Below are positions 1 to 11,577 of a stretch of DNA of 64,000 bases, one piece after another. The stretch is taken from NCBI GenBank assembly GCA_020086605.1, contig JACBWW010000017.1:18925192-18989191 (forward strand), given 5' to 3'. The notes under the pieces are model-generated. The model was not told the DNA's origin. It did not search any database and saw only the letters and a program-made list of their open reading frames with translations. A program made the translations under genes and the position numbers. How positions within the stretch are numbered: the stretch's first letter is position 1; each line of letters opens with the position of its first letter. Source of the DNA: Lanius collurio. Lineage: Eukaryota > Chordata > Aves > Passeriformes > Laniidae.

Positions 1-1145
1 AGTGATTGAAAGAACTTACCTAGCTTTTAGAGTGCCCCAAAATCATGAATATGAGGGAACAGAAGGAGAAACATATGTTTCTAAGTGATCATTCATTTGA
101 TCCAGGGCTGCTTGGGAGCATCATGTTCAAATTCCTTCCCAGTATTTTCCGCAAATCCATCCTGCATATAGAAAAGGCACCTTTATGTGTTTCATGTTTT
201 GCTGAAGTGATATAAAGGATTTAAGCCTGTGCAACCATCCAGTCCTTCACAGCTTAATGAAATCTGAGAAATGCAGAAGAAATAACTGATGTAGCATGAC
301 TGCTGGAGACTAAATTGAGTTTTCTGGCACTTCAGGTAGATTTAAATGAAATGCAATTAATATGGAATTAGCATAATTTAAAAAATAACCTCACCATACT
401 TCTTTTATCCCTTTTCAGAATAGCACAACACTATAAATAATTCACTTCAGTCAAAACAGATCATGTTTGCTTCAATGCAGATGATCAGCAAACAGTGCTG
501 GGCAAACTATAGCCCACTGCAAATTTTAAAGGAACCTTGAAATACTATTAGCAATACACTTCTTTCACTTTGTAATAAACTGCCCTTTAGAACAAGTTCT
601 TATCTAGCTGCTAGTTTTTGTCTTTTCTTTTAAATACTCAAATTTGAACTCTGTTGAAATCTGAGTTGTGAAATTAAGCTAAAATTGTTACCTTTGGAGA
701 GATTACACAGTTTGCTGCTTCTCATTCTGTGTATGCTATAGTTGTTTAAGGGTCATCATTCAAGATTCGTGTATTTTTGAGAGATTTGGAACTTTCTGAA
801 ATGCTTTTAGCTGTTGCTTCAAGGTAATCCAGTCTTGTAGGCATTTCAGTATGACAGGTTTCAGTGTACAGATTACCAAGACATCCTCCAATATTAAATC
901 CAAGAAAAAGCTAATTTTATTTTGTTTACTCTGTTGCTAAATCAGTGTGCATATTTGCACTTTGGCTAGATTTTAATGTGATTTTATTGTCATCTTGGTG
1001 ATATAAGCTGGGATAAAGTATACAGTTTTAGCAGTTGTGTTTTGATTTGGAGGCCCTTAAGGTTTTTGGTGGGTTTTGTTGTTTTTTTCTTTACTTTTGA
1101 GTCTCTTTCTCTGACTACGGGCAATTCCCTTGACTTTCCCAACAG
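1..1145 (+). other. STEAP2: STEAP2 intron (3' part)
   Basis: AT-rich DNA with no coding exon found. It ends in a pyrimidine-containing acceptor before 1146. The upstream STEAP2 exons are outside the window. Confidence 0.7.
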
Positions 1146-1673
1146 GTCTATATATGCAGTAACAATGTTCAGGCTCGCCATCAAGTTATTGAGCTTGCCC
1201 GCCAGCTCAGTTTCATTCCTATTGATTTGGGGGCATTGTCATCTTCAAGGGAGATTGAAAACCTGCCTCTGCGACTGTTCACCCTGTGGAAGGGGCCTGT
1301 AGTGATTGCCATTAGCCTGGCAACATTTTTCTTCATCTATTCCTTTGTCAGAGATGTCATCCATCCATACATGAGAAATCAGCAGAGTGACTTTTACAAG
1401 ATTCCCATTGAGATTGTGAACAAGACTCTGCCAATTGTTGCTATCACTTTGCTTTCTCTAGTGTATTTATCAGGACTTATTGCAGCTGCTTATCAGCTTT
1501 ACTATGGGACTAAGTATCGGCGATTTCCTCCTTGGCTGGACAATTGGCTCCAGTGTCGAAAGCAGCTTGGACTGCTCAGTTTTTTCTTTGCAGCTGTGCA
1601 TGTGGTGTACAGCCTCTGCTTGCCCATGAGGAGATCCGAGCGCTACTTGTTCCTCAACATGGCATATCAACAG
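1146..1673 (+). CDS. STEAP2: STEAP2 exon with end of the reductase domain and TM1-TM3
   Basis: The exon is 528 bp (176 codons, phase 0 at both ends), after acceptor tttcccaacag and before donor gtgaga. It starts with [14 protein letters not shown], the end of the NADPH-binding domain, then [18 protein letters not shown] leading into TM1. TM2 is around [18 protein letters not shown] and TM3 around [16 protein letters not shown], which carries the first heme histidine. [13 protein letters not shown] is the conserved loop between TM2 and TM3. In-frame ATGs inside this stretch are internal methionines, not starts. Confidence 0.96.
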
Positions 1674-4600
1674 GTGAGACAATCTGTAGTTGAATAAGCC
1701 AAAAGTGCCTTGGCTGTGTGCTTATGGCTCCTGAATACAGCAGATGGGTTTTCTTAATCTGTTCTAATGCGTTTGGCCCAGAACATTGTGGGTTATCTTA
1801 TGCAAAGGTGGTGCCAAATAAGGAGACTGAAAGTCTGTGCATTTTGCTCACCTTGTGGGCCAGTCTGAAGTCAAGTTGGTGTAGTAGGGGGAATCAAGGA
1901 CATGTCCTACTTGTAGGAAATTCCTTATAGCAATTTACACAAGAAGAATGTAGGATAGACAGGATAGGAGCAACACCAGGAAAACTCTGAGGTATGTTCC
2001 TATACTTAACAGTAGGGGGAAGTATGTATATCACAAGTACATTTACAAATATGAAAAGTACAAGGGTAGATACTGTAATTATGCTTACAGATACTTCTGT
2101 GTTAAAAAAAAAAAAAGAAAATGCTGATACTTCATAACATTTTGGACTAGTGCTAAAAATACTTTATTCTTTTAAAATTCTGTGAACATCATCTATTGCA
2201 GGCAATAGAAATTGACTCATAGTTCCTGGGAACAATTGATCTTGCATAACCCTGAAACACTATTCAACAAATCTGTCATCTTCTAGAAGAGGGTCTGATG
2301 CGTCTGACTGTCAGTGAGACAGCTTTTTGTAACCTTTAAAGTGGTGGAAAAGCAGCATTGCCAGAAAAACATCACTGCCATTCAGCACATAAAATCTGTG
2401 GAAAAGAGAGATGTGATGGAACAGAAAGAAAAAATAAATAAGGAAGTAAAATCAAATGGAACAAATTAACAGGGAGTGTCACAAACTCTGAAAGAGCTAG
2501 CATCAAAAACTGAACTTAAGAGAAAGACAGGAAGGGCAAAACTATAATAGGCAGCAAAGAAAAGAAACTAATTCACACTTAAATTAGTAATACTAAAGGA
2601 TTCACTGGTGATTTTATTAAGATACTATCTTGGTTTTAATGATATTGTGAAACTCTGACTTCCTAATATTTCTAGTGAACCTTTCTCAAGACATGTCATA
2701 CTACAATAGTTAACTTCAAAGTGGAAAAAATAATTAAATATCTAAGCTTCCTAGTTGTCAAGGTCCTGAATTGTTTCTTTTTTCTGGTAAAGCTCCCCAG
2801 CGGGAACCATCTTGGAAAAATCTGATGTCAATAGTGAAAGACTGGACTGAGCACAGAGAGCTGGAGGAAAGTCAGGAAATGATGCTAATCTCTTTCTAAA
2901 TGTAACAAACTAAAAAGAAATTGCAGGTTCATCCAACTTATGTTACAGAATTTAAGTTCGCAGAGTCTGAAGAACACAGCTCCTTTTCTACAGTTTGTAA
3001 GAATATGCAGAATTACCTGATTTTAGAACAGTATTGTTGTTAGTGGTATATAATGTTACATTTTCTTTTAGCATGTCATCTAAATTTTCATGTTTAACAT
3101 ATTTTTAATCTAGCAGGAGCCAGTACCAGCAGTAAGGAAGTAGTTGTTTTTCTCCAAGACATGAGGAAACCTCTGAAATATCTGACCTCATTTTAAAGCT
3201 GTCCTCTGACAGTGAACTTTAAGTCAGCAAAAAAATTCTGTTGGTATTTTTAATATTCTTTAGAATAAAGTTCTTCCTTTCTGTTCTTTCATCAGGTTCA
3301 TGCAAATGTTGAAAATTCTTGGAATGAGGAAGAAGTGTGGCGAATTGAAATGTACATCTCCTTTGGAATAATGAGTCTTGGGTTGCTTTCTTTGTTGGCA
3401 GTAACTTCCATCCCTTCAGTAAACAGTGCCTTAAACTGGAGGGAGTTCAGTTTTATTCAGGTATGTTACTTTTTAATAAGGGGGTTTTGGTGTTAACAAG
3501 AATTCCTTGATCATGATCACGATCACAAACAAAAGCTCATTGCAATGTGACAAGAACCTTTTTTTCCTCTCTCTCTGGTAATTTAATAAAAACGACAATT
3601 ACTTAGCAAATAAACTACCATGAAGGCACGTTAAGCATTTCATGAGTGTTAGAACAGGACTTTTTACACTTCTTGATCTTAAATAACCAGCATAGCTAAG
3701 ACCAAATGATCACTAATCTATTCCTTTTCTGTTCTTAGAATTTCTTGCTAATGCAAATTGGATAAATTTGGACAAACTTGCAAAATGCAATGATACTGAT
3801 GACATACTTGTAGGTAGATACACATAATGAGTAAAACTGAAGACCTCATTTGCCTTGAAGGATTTTTACTCCACAACCCTCTGACAGCCATGATGCCATT
3901 GGTTAAGTTTTACTTCCCCTCCATTGTGTGGGACTTACAGCTCTCAACTTCATTATTCCCATTAGCTGAAAATACCCATTAGTAAAATATGAAGTTTTGC
4001 TTATTAAAATCTGAGGCTTTTCAAGGCCCTGGCACACCATCTGCTGCCTTCCTTCCTCAAATAAGTATCTACAACAGGCAAATCTAACCAGCATAAAATA
4101 CTGGGAAATATGGACTTTAATAAACAGCTCAGTGTTGGCTCCTGCACATAATTGCCAGTAGTTTTAGGCAGCAGTCAGGTATAAGAAATTTTACTAGGAT
4201 TCAGTCTGGTGAAAATCAATAAGTGTGCACAGTTTGTGGTTTTGTCATGTTTTGTTTTCTGACTTTGGCCTTAGTACTGTAGTATTAGCTCAGTCTTTTC
4301 TGATTAACATTTTTTTTTGAGCTTACTCATTGTAATTATATTGCCTAATCCTGAGTCCTGTTCACTTCAGAATGTGGGCACTGACTTTAAAGTTCAGGGC
4401 TTGGGTTGCACTTCATGATTCACAGGCGTTTTAAAGAGAGTGGTGGGGAACATTTCAATGGCTGTAGTTGTATGAGGTCTGTCTGTAATGTCTTCCCTTA
4501 TGATTTCCATTACTGGAAAACTGCAGGGAGATCAACAAAAAGTTTGCTGAAAAGTTTTTCAAAGTGCAGTTACCCTGATAGAACTGTTTATTCACAATCA

Positions 4601-7600
4601 TGGCTTTGAGCCTTCAGAGGGACTAAATACTCAAGTGTATTGTTACAACATCTCTGCCATCTGGAGTTCTCAATGTGGGGACAATAGTACTGCTGTTGGG
4701 TGATATAAAACCATTAGTGCAAAAGGGAAAAATATGTATTCACTTCTGAGTGACATGATGCCTTTATCCAGTAATAATTTCCAGCCACAAACACGGCATT
4801 TGTGTCTTATTTTTCCTTACTCATGTTTTCAAATTTCAGGCTTGTGTGACTAAGTCAAAACCCACATAATAATCACAGTGATATTGCCAATACAACTTCA
4901 TATTTACTGCAGTTATTTCCACTGTAAATTAAGTCAAAATAGTTCCAAATTTAAATAATTACGAACTTTAATGACCCATCTGTCAGTATTTTGAGGAATA
5001 AGTTGTTTGTTCAGATGTATGTTACAGTTCATACTGCATTATGTGCAGAAGATAACTGTTATTGGTAATGAACTATGGTCATTTGCAATTCTTAATCATG
5101 AAAGTATTGAACTACTAAAAATTTCATAATGAATATTTACTTTGTCATTAACTCTCAGGATGTAAGTTATTCTTCATTTAGTTACTTGTCAAAAAGTTTT
5201 CTTGCTTTCTTCAATCAATAAACAGACTTCCAGTGATTGCTTACTAAAGTAAAAGGAGTCTGTATTTCTGCACGTTTAACTGTACCCAGTATGCAAGTAG
5301 AGCAGATAAAACATTATAATACTTACTGTCTTATATATTTTTCTTCTTCTGAAGTGCAGTGCAATGAAGGAAAATTGAACTTAAATTTCTCAATCTTCTC
5401 TAAGTCAGGGGACCAAACAATAGAACTACTAACCTATCATCCTATTGCTGCTTTTCTTTTCATCTGGGGAAAGCAGTATCTCTCTACTTTAGTTCTGAAT
5501 CTCAGATGATCTGCCTCCACAGTTGCTGAGATTGTTTCACATTTGACAGATGAAGAATCAGTCAGTCAGCACACTCAGACAGTTTCCCAGCTCAGCACTT
5601 CCTGCTGAGAACAACACACTATTGCTTGCTCATCTTAGTAAATGCAGTTCCATCAAAATAAGGGTCTGGCCTCTCCTAAAGAGTTTTACCACTAGAACAT
5701 ACTAGGAAAATCTGAGTTTATTAACATGGGCAGTGTAGACTAGCCTTGTTTCAGTAGTACAAGCCCTAAGCAGCATCTCCCCAACCTACAGCATTCAAAC
5801 AGACTTCCAACACACTCTTCCTAATACTCTAAAGAAACACAGTTCTCAATATTTTTGCACAGAAATCATTGCTGTCTTTGATATCCCAAATTATTTTGGA
5901 GATGCCTCCATCTTACCTAGCCTGGTTTCAAACATAGGTGTCAGCAACCCCAAAAATTCCAGCCTGCTTTATCGAGGGAAAAGGACTTTGAGAGGACAAG
6001 CAGTGCAGGCTCCACTCATTTGCTCATAGTATGAATATGAGCAAAGTGAGATATAAGAAGGTTTAATAGTGCAAAAGGAAATTACTGTTTCAGTACTAGA
6101 TGGAGCTAAGAGATCAGCAGAAAACAGGAATTGCTATAGTACAGAGCTGACAACTGTACAAAACAAAGGTCTGATTACTTCATCGTGATTTATGATTTGG
6201 AGAGAAACACTCACCCAGATAGAGGAACCACAGAATGAGACAGTGATGAAGAGTTTTCTCAGTAGGAGATCCTAGATAATTGAAACTTAGTGTGAAACTT
6301 TGCAGACACCTTAATGTGACCCAGAGTTGAAGTTTACTGAGAAAAGCAGCAGGGGAGAAAGCTGGGGCTCATAAACTAATACATAAGTTTTCTTAAATGC
6401 CACTTCAGTACTCTTCTTTTTCTCATCTAAATACATTTGGATAAGGCGCAAATGAAGACGTGGGCAAGAAATACAAAAGAATTCGTATTTTGTCAGAGCA
6501 GGCAGAATAAACAGCCTAAACCAACACACTGCAAACAGAAAAAAAAGGCATTTATTGAAACTAGTCCTTGAGTGGTCACATAAAATATAACAAAATGGAG
6601 ACTGTTGTCTGCAAGCTATGCTGCATTGGGTCCTTCAGTCTTGTGAGTAAAGTTAAACACGACAACTGCTTTTGTTTTCCAGTCTAAGACTTCCAGTCCA
6701 AACCCCATCATTTAAAGTGGCAATGGACAGAGCAGACTGGTTTTGAAAGCGGAGCTTCATGTTTTTTAGCAAAAAACAACACATATCTTCCATTTGAGTA
6801 GTAGGAAACTGACATTTTTGTAGATATTCCTTTTCTCTCCTAGCACAATTTTAAAGTTTTTTGGAGGCAGTGTTACTAAAATATTTCTCAGGCATACACT
6901 TTGAGGAAAGGCTGCCCTGCCTTGGTTCTCCCACAAGAATGGGATACTTTCTCCCCAGAGTAAAGAAGACTTGAGGCCTGAGTATTTAGCAAGTTTATAG
7001 GTAAGATTCCAGTCAGAAGTTAGTACAGACAGTTTATAAGTTTAGCAACATCCTGTTACTGGGAGAATCTGAAGTATATCTTGCATAAATGTAGAATTTT
7101 TAAAATATCTTTTGTATATATAAATTGCTTGAAACTACTCGACGGCTGTGAATGTAGAAATTCCTGAAGCAGATTGCCCCACAGCATGTTTTTGTCTCTA
7201 AATATGTATATCTTGCTGGTAACCTTTTAGGGGTTTTTCTCTTTGATCTTTCCTGCTCCTCTAACTTTTGTCAGTTCCTTTCTCAAACAATGCCAGTTTG
7301 TCCAGTTTATCAGTAGCCTTGGCTGGGAATCTCCCATATTGGCTAAAAGCTGACTTTGATCAGGAAGGAAAAGAAACAAAATGGAGGACATAGAGAAAAG
7401 CTAAAAGATTTGGGAGTCCATAGGAAATGTGCTAATCTATTACTCAGCTTTCAGGAAACACAATATTATGGAAGATAAGGAAGCAAAGCAACCAAAGATA
7501 TTTTTCCACTTTTCCTGGCAGCTATTCTAAAGCCCAGGCAGAGGGTTCCCAAGAATTACAGCTGATCTTGCTGCTCACTGCACTGTTCAATGTGAATTTA

Positions 7601-10411
7601 GCAATAAAGAAATAGTATTGCTTCTTGCTGCTTTCAGATGTCCTCTGCTCTTAAAGGAATTATCATCTGGTGCCTGGTAATGGTAATTAAGGGCCCAGTT
7701 GAAGAAGATAGCATTAGTAGCTGACAGAAGCTCCTGTGGGAATGTCTTTGTTAGTTTTTTAGATGTGTGGTTGAAATTGTCCAGTACACACTAGCACATG
7801 CCTTACCAGCACTTCAGAGAAGCATATGGCAACTCTTCACAGGGTGAAAACAAAGAACTTAATAAAAGCACATATGTTTTCCTTGTCCTTTCCTTTCCCT
7901 TTCCTTTCCTTGACCAGTAAAATGCAATGATGTACTTCTTAGTTTCTATTTTGACCATTAGCTAGAAAGACATATAGAGATGTCTCGAAACTATAGCTTG
8001 CAAATGGAATTAAAATAAGCACTAAAATAATTTGGAAGTGACTGTATAATATTTCACTTCTGTTTCTTTTTTCAAGAATTGTTACATTTCCCATCAGTAA
8101 TCCTGATGAAGAAATGAGGGATATGATTCACTTGTGCCCTTCTCCCTGATGGCAGTGATAGAACAATGAATTCAGGACAGTCATACCAACAAAAATCTGC
8201 AATAACATACTAAAACATTAGGTTTGATATTATTGTTTGCTGTCCAAATTTCTTACCAGAAGTTCCGTTCAGATACCACATATGCCATTTTCATATCCTC
8301 AAGTGTTTGTCTAAATGTTCTGTTTACTGTGGGATATTTTGGGACCAAATTGGTTTTTTTAAGAAAAGTATGCACCATATCTAAAGCTTAACAAAATGGC
8401 CCTGAAAACATTGGCAAAAAAAAAACATAAATATTGGCAAGTCAAAAAACAGGGTACCAATCCCAAGAAATTTCCAGAAGTATTTTCCTTTTATACCATT
8501 ATACCTGTGAATCTTCGCAAACAGTATTAGTTTAGTCATTCCTCTTCCCCTAGAAACTACTTAATCTTGAAGTAGAAGGAATGAAGTCTTTCACTACCTA
8601 TTTTAGACCCTTAGGCTGCATTTTTCTTTGCTTGTCTGTCTACTGAAATTAAACCATACCTTGGTAGCCAGATACCTTTCTTAATGCTCATTCTCTATTT
8701 CAATTATTTTCTACAAATGTTTCTCAGCCAAGTTAGTCATTACATCAGTTTTGGCCAGAAAGAGTTTTTCTTCCTTTGGTCACCACCAGAAGTCAAAGCA
8801 TAGTAGACTTCTTTTATCCTGGTTTGGGAAAGTTAAGGTTGATGCATTGTCAAGTCTGCAAAGCATTACAACTACAGGGTCCTTAAAAAGGCAGATTCAC
8901 AGAACTGGTGAATGACCCCCTCCTTTTATCACCACCATATTATTCTGTGGCAAGATCTAGATTTATGTGCTGCAAGGTCTGTCCTCTGCAGGCTGCTATG
9001 GGAACCTTCTCTCTCACCTTTTATCCAGCACTGCCTGTTTATGGTAAATTCCACTACTGCTTTGTTCTATTATGCCCAAGTCCTGCAGTTCAGATATTCC
9101 AATTAACGAGTCAGCAATAACTGATGGAGGAGGTAGGGAATGATTTATGCTAACATCAGACAAGTGGATGTAGGCCTTTGCGAGGAAGAAGCAAGCTGCG
9201 CATCTCAGAGTGTTAAAAACATGGAAGTTGAGGCCCAAATCTCTTACAACAGAATTGCATTGTTCCATAATGAGGCATCTTGGAAGTGATCTGTCCTCAT
9301 AGTTAAGAAACAGGAAACTTAATTTCCAATCACAATGGAAGTTGTTCCAGTAACTACATGGGAATTGTTCCTTCTTAGCATTCATATCCTGAGGTTGACT
9401 TCCATTACTTAGAATTTGGGCAGACATCATTTCAGCTTTGACTAAGGCCTGCAGATGTTAGCAGAGATACTCTGTAAATCAGTGCTTAGTTCAGTCTGTA
9501 AATTTCAGAATGTGAACTTAAAACCACGTATTACTGGCTGTCAGGCTCTGTGGGGTCACATGCATGCACGCACACACAAACACACAGCCAGCTTCAGTAT
9601 AAAGTCGGTCACAAAGAGATGGGAAAGGCCTTTGCATGAGTTCCAGCAGGAGCATTTATTCCTTCTACATTGCTGAAGATTCAGAGCCAAAGGCAAAAAC
9701 AATGCCGAACTCAGGGGTTTTACCCAGGGGCGGGGAGAAGGCGGGACTAGGGAACAGGAACCAATTGGGAAGCCCTGGGGGAGAGACAAGGGGTAAAGGC
9801 TGACAGCCAATCGGGGAATCCAAACTGGGGAAGGTTGCCATAACAGAACAATGCGTCCTGGGAGGAGCGTTTCTGGTCACCCTAACCTAAAGGGGTTCTT
9901 GCGGTGCTGGGGACTTGTCTTACTGAGAATTATCTGTCCTTTGTAACATAGGTTCACTGACTCCAACAGCCACATAGTTCTAATTTATTGTGGTGAATAG
10001 GTAAGAGATTTTCACTTGATGTGTAATAGAAATGGTAAAATAATGCAAATAATTTATTAGAGTTGTCAGATGAAGGACCAAGTGCTATTATATCTTTTTT
10101 TTCCCTTGTTTTCTCTTTCTTCAAAGTCTACACTTGGATACATTGCTCTGCTAATAAGTACTTTCCATGTCCTGATTTACGGATGGAAGAGAGCTTTTGA
10201 AGGAGAGTATTACAGATTTTATACACCACCAAATTTTGTTCTTGCCCTTGTTCTGCCTTCCATTGTAATTCTAGGTAAGATCGTATTACTTTTGCCATGT
10301 GTAAGTAGGAAACTGAGGAGAATTCGAAGAGGATGGGAGAAAAGCCATGTTCTTGAAGAAGAAAGTGGGTCTGTTCCACATCTCTCCCCAGAAAGGATAA
10401 CTGTAATGTGA
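1146..10411 (+). CDS. STEAP2: STEAP2 metalloreductase, 3' part (three last coding exons)
   Basis: STEAP2 reduces Fe3+ and Cu2+ at plasma and endosomal membranes, passing electrons from NADPH through FAD and one heme. Exons 1146-1673, 3296-3460 and 10127-10411 join in frame to 325 residues plus stop. The mammalian protein is 490 aa, so about 165 N-terminal residues (most of the NADPH oxidoreductase domain) lie off the left edge. Six hydrophobic segments are visible: three in the first exon, one in the second, two in the third. The two heme-ligand histidines expected in the family are present, in FAAVHVVYS and STFHVLIYG (about residues 317 and 410 of the full protein). The C-terminus SPERITVM is close to the mammalian STEAP2 tail, which separates it from STEAP1, 3 and 4. 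No frameshift or stop interrupts it. CFAP69 follows on the same strand, as in other amniotes. Confidence 0.96.
1674..3295 (+). other. STEAP2: STEAP2 intron
   Basis: GT-AG intron of about 1.6 kb between the TM1-3 and TM4 exons. It is AT-rich. I see no recognisable repeat family or RNA gene in it. Confidence 0.85.
3296..3460 (+). CDS. STEAP2: STEAP2 exon with TM4
   Basis: The exon is 165 bp (55 codons, phase 0), after acceptor tctttcatcag and before donor gtatgt. It begins [20 protein letters not shown], contains TM4 ([19 protein letters not shown]) and ends NWREFSFIQ. It joins the exons on both sides without a frame change. Confidence 0.96.
3461..10126 (+). other. STEAP2: STEAP2 last intron, 6.7 kb
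   Basis: GT-AG intron between the TM4 and TM5-6 exons. The only clear insertion is a ~430 bp LTR-like element at 9539-9968. The rest is AT-rich unique-looking sequence with short chance open frames. Confidence 0.85.
9539..9968 (-). mobile_element. LTR-like element (solo LTR) in the STEAP2 intron
   Basis: Read on the minus strand it starts TGTTGGAG and ends CCTGACA. It carries ATTGG/CCAAT-type boxes (9761-9768, 9805-9813) and an AATAAA signal (tttatt on the plus strand, 9655-9660) followed by a GT-rich stretch. This is the order of an LTR. The wider ends TGGCTGT (9535) and ACAGCCA (to 9971) are inverted copies. I could not identify a target-site duplication, so the exact ends and class are uncertain. 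It is antisense to STEAP2. Confidence 0.65.
10127..10411 (+). CDS. STEAP2: STEAP2 terminal coding exon with TM5-TM6
   Basis: Acceptor ctttcttcaaag precedes [20 protein letters not shown], with the second heme histidine in TM5. [17 protein letters not shown] follows, then TM6 ([19 protein letters not shown]) and a basic, glutamate-rich cytosolic tail. TGA is at 10409-10411. The exon has 94 codons plus stop. Confidence 0.96.
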   Translation, partial: STLGYIALLISTFHVLIYGWKRAFEGEYYRFYTPPNFVLALVLPSIVILGKIVLLLPCVSRKLRRIRRGWEKSHVLEEESGSVPHLSPERITVM

Positions 10412-10569
10412 TGATATTTGTTAACACTGTTGTACATGTTGGGCATGGGCTTTTTTGTCATAAACTTGCATTTTTAGAAGTTTAGTTAAGTAGGAATCTT
10501 TGTAAAGTCTCTTGCTTTGCATAGAGTACAAGCTCTTAACCAAACTATGAGAAGTTTATAACTAGAAGA

Positions 10570-10575
10570 AATAAA
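10570..10575 (+). terminator. Candidate polyadenylation signal, short STEAP2 3' UTR
   Basis: An AATAAA about 160 bp after the STEAP2 stop, followed within 45 bp by a T/G-rich stretch (agtgttttatt). Such hexamers are common in AT-rich DNA, so this is only a candidate. Confidence 0.4.
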
Positions 10576-10803
10576 ATTTTAATGTTCCTTTGCACAGTTA
10601 TATGACAATAGTGTTTTATTAGAACCAGGGTTTTCAGATATTTTTTTGACTTAGAGCATATGTGTCAGAGTCCTGTTTATTAATACCACATTTTCTCGGC
10701 AGTATTTCTTCTATTACAACCACATTTGTGGGTTAATGAGTTCAGAATACAAAGTAAATTATTTAGGAAATAACCAGGGTTTGAAACAAATTAATTTGTA
10801 ATG

Positions 10804-11577
10804 ATCACAGAATCACAGAATGGTTTGAGTTGGAAGGGACTTTAAAGATCAGTGAGTTCCAACCTCCCTGTTGTGGGCCTTGACAACTTTCACTAGACCA
10901 AGTTGCTCAAAGCCCCATCCAACCTGCCCTTGAACACTTCCAGGGATGGGGCATCCACAGCTTCTCTGGGCAACCTGTTCCATTGCCTCAGCACCCTCAC
11001 AGTAAAGAATTTCCTCCTAATACCCAATCTAAACCTACTTTCATTCAGTTCATAGCCATTCCCCCTTGTACTGTCATTACATGTCATTGCCCTCTCCAGC
11101 TCTTTTGTAGGCTCCCTTCAGATATTGGAAAACTGCAATTAGGTCCCACCTAAGCCATCTCTTCCAGGCTGCACAAACCCAATTCTCCACCTTTCCTCAC
11201 AGGAGAGGTTCTCCAGCCTCTGATCATCTTGGTGGCCCTGCTCTGGACTCGCTCCAGCAGGTCCATGTCCATCCTGTGCTGGGACCCCGGAGCTGGATGC
11301 AGTGTTCCAGGTGGGGTCTCTCTCACCCCAGTGGGACTGAGGGGCAGAATCCCCTCCCCTGCCCTGCTGCCCACACTGCTTTTGGTGCAGCCCAGGACAT
11401 GTTCAGCTCTCTGGGCTGTGAGTGCACATGGCTGGGTCATGCACCAGCAGCCCCAGGTCCTTCTGGGCAGGGCTGCTCCACATCCCTTCATCCCCCAGTC
11501 TGTGTTTATACTGGGGGTTACCCTGACCCAGGTGCAGCACCTTGCACTGGGTCAAGTGTATTGCACATGTACAGTAG
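10804..11577 (-). mobile_element. CR1 LINE fragment (minus orientation)
   Basis: The left end, acagaatcacagaatggttt, is the reverse complement of the CR1 3' terminus. The following 770 bp matches the familiar CR1 3' region (ttggaagggac, catccacagcttctctgggc, ctgctctggactcgctccag). The copy is 5'-truncated at the right. Open frames here are CR1 remnants. Confidence 0.93.

Noticed and set aside
9014..9430. 138-codon minus-strand open frame in the STEAP2 intron
   Set aside because: I could not match it to any family with confidence. A faint retroelement-like impression at its C-terminal end was too weak to call.
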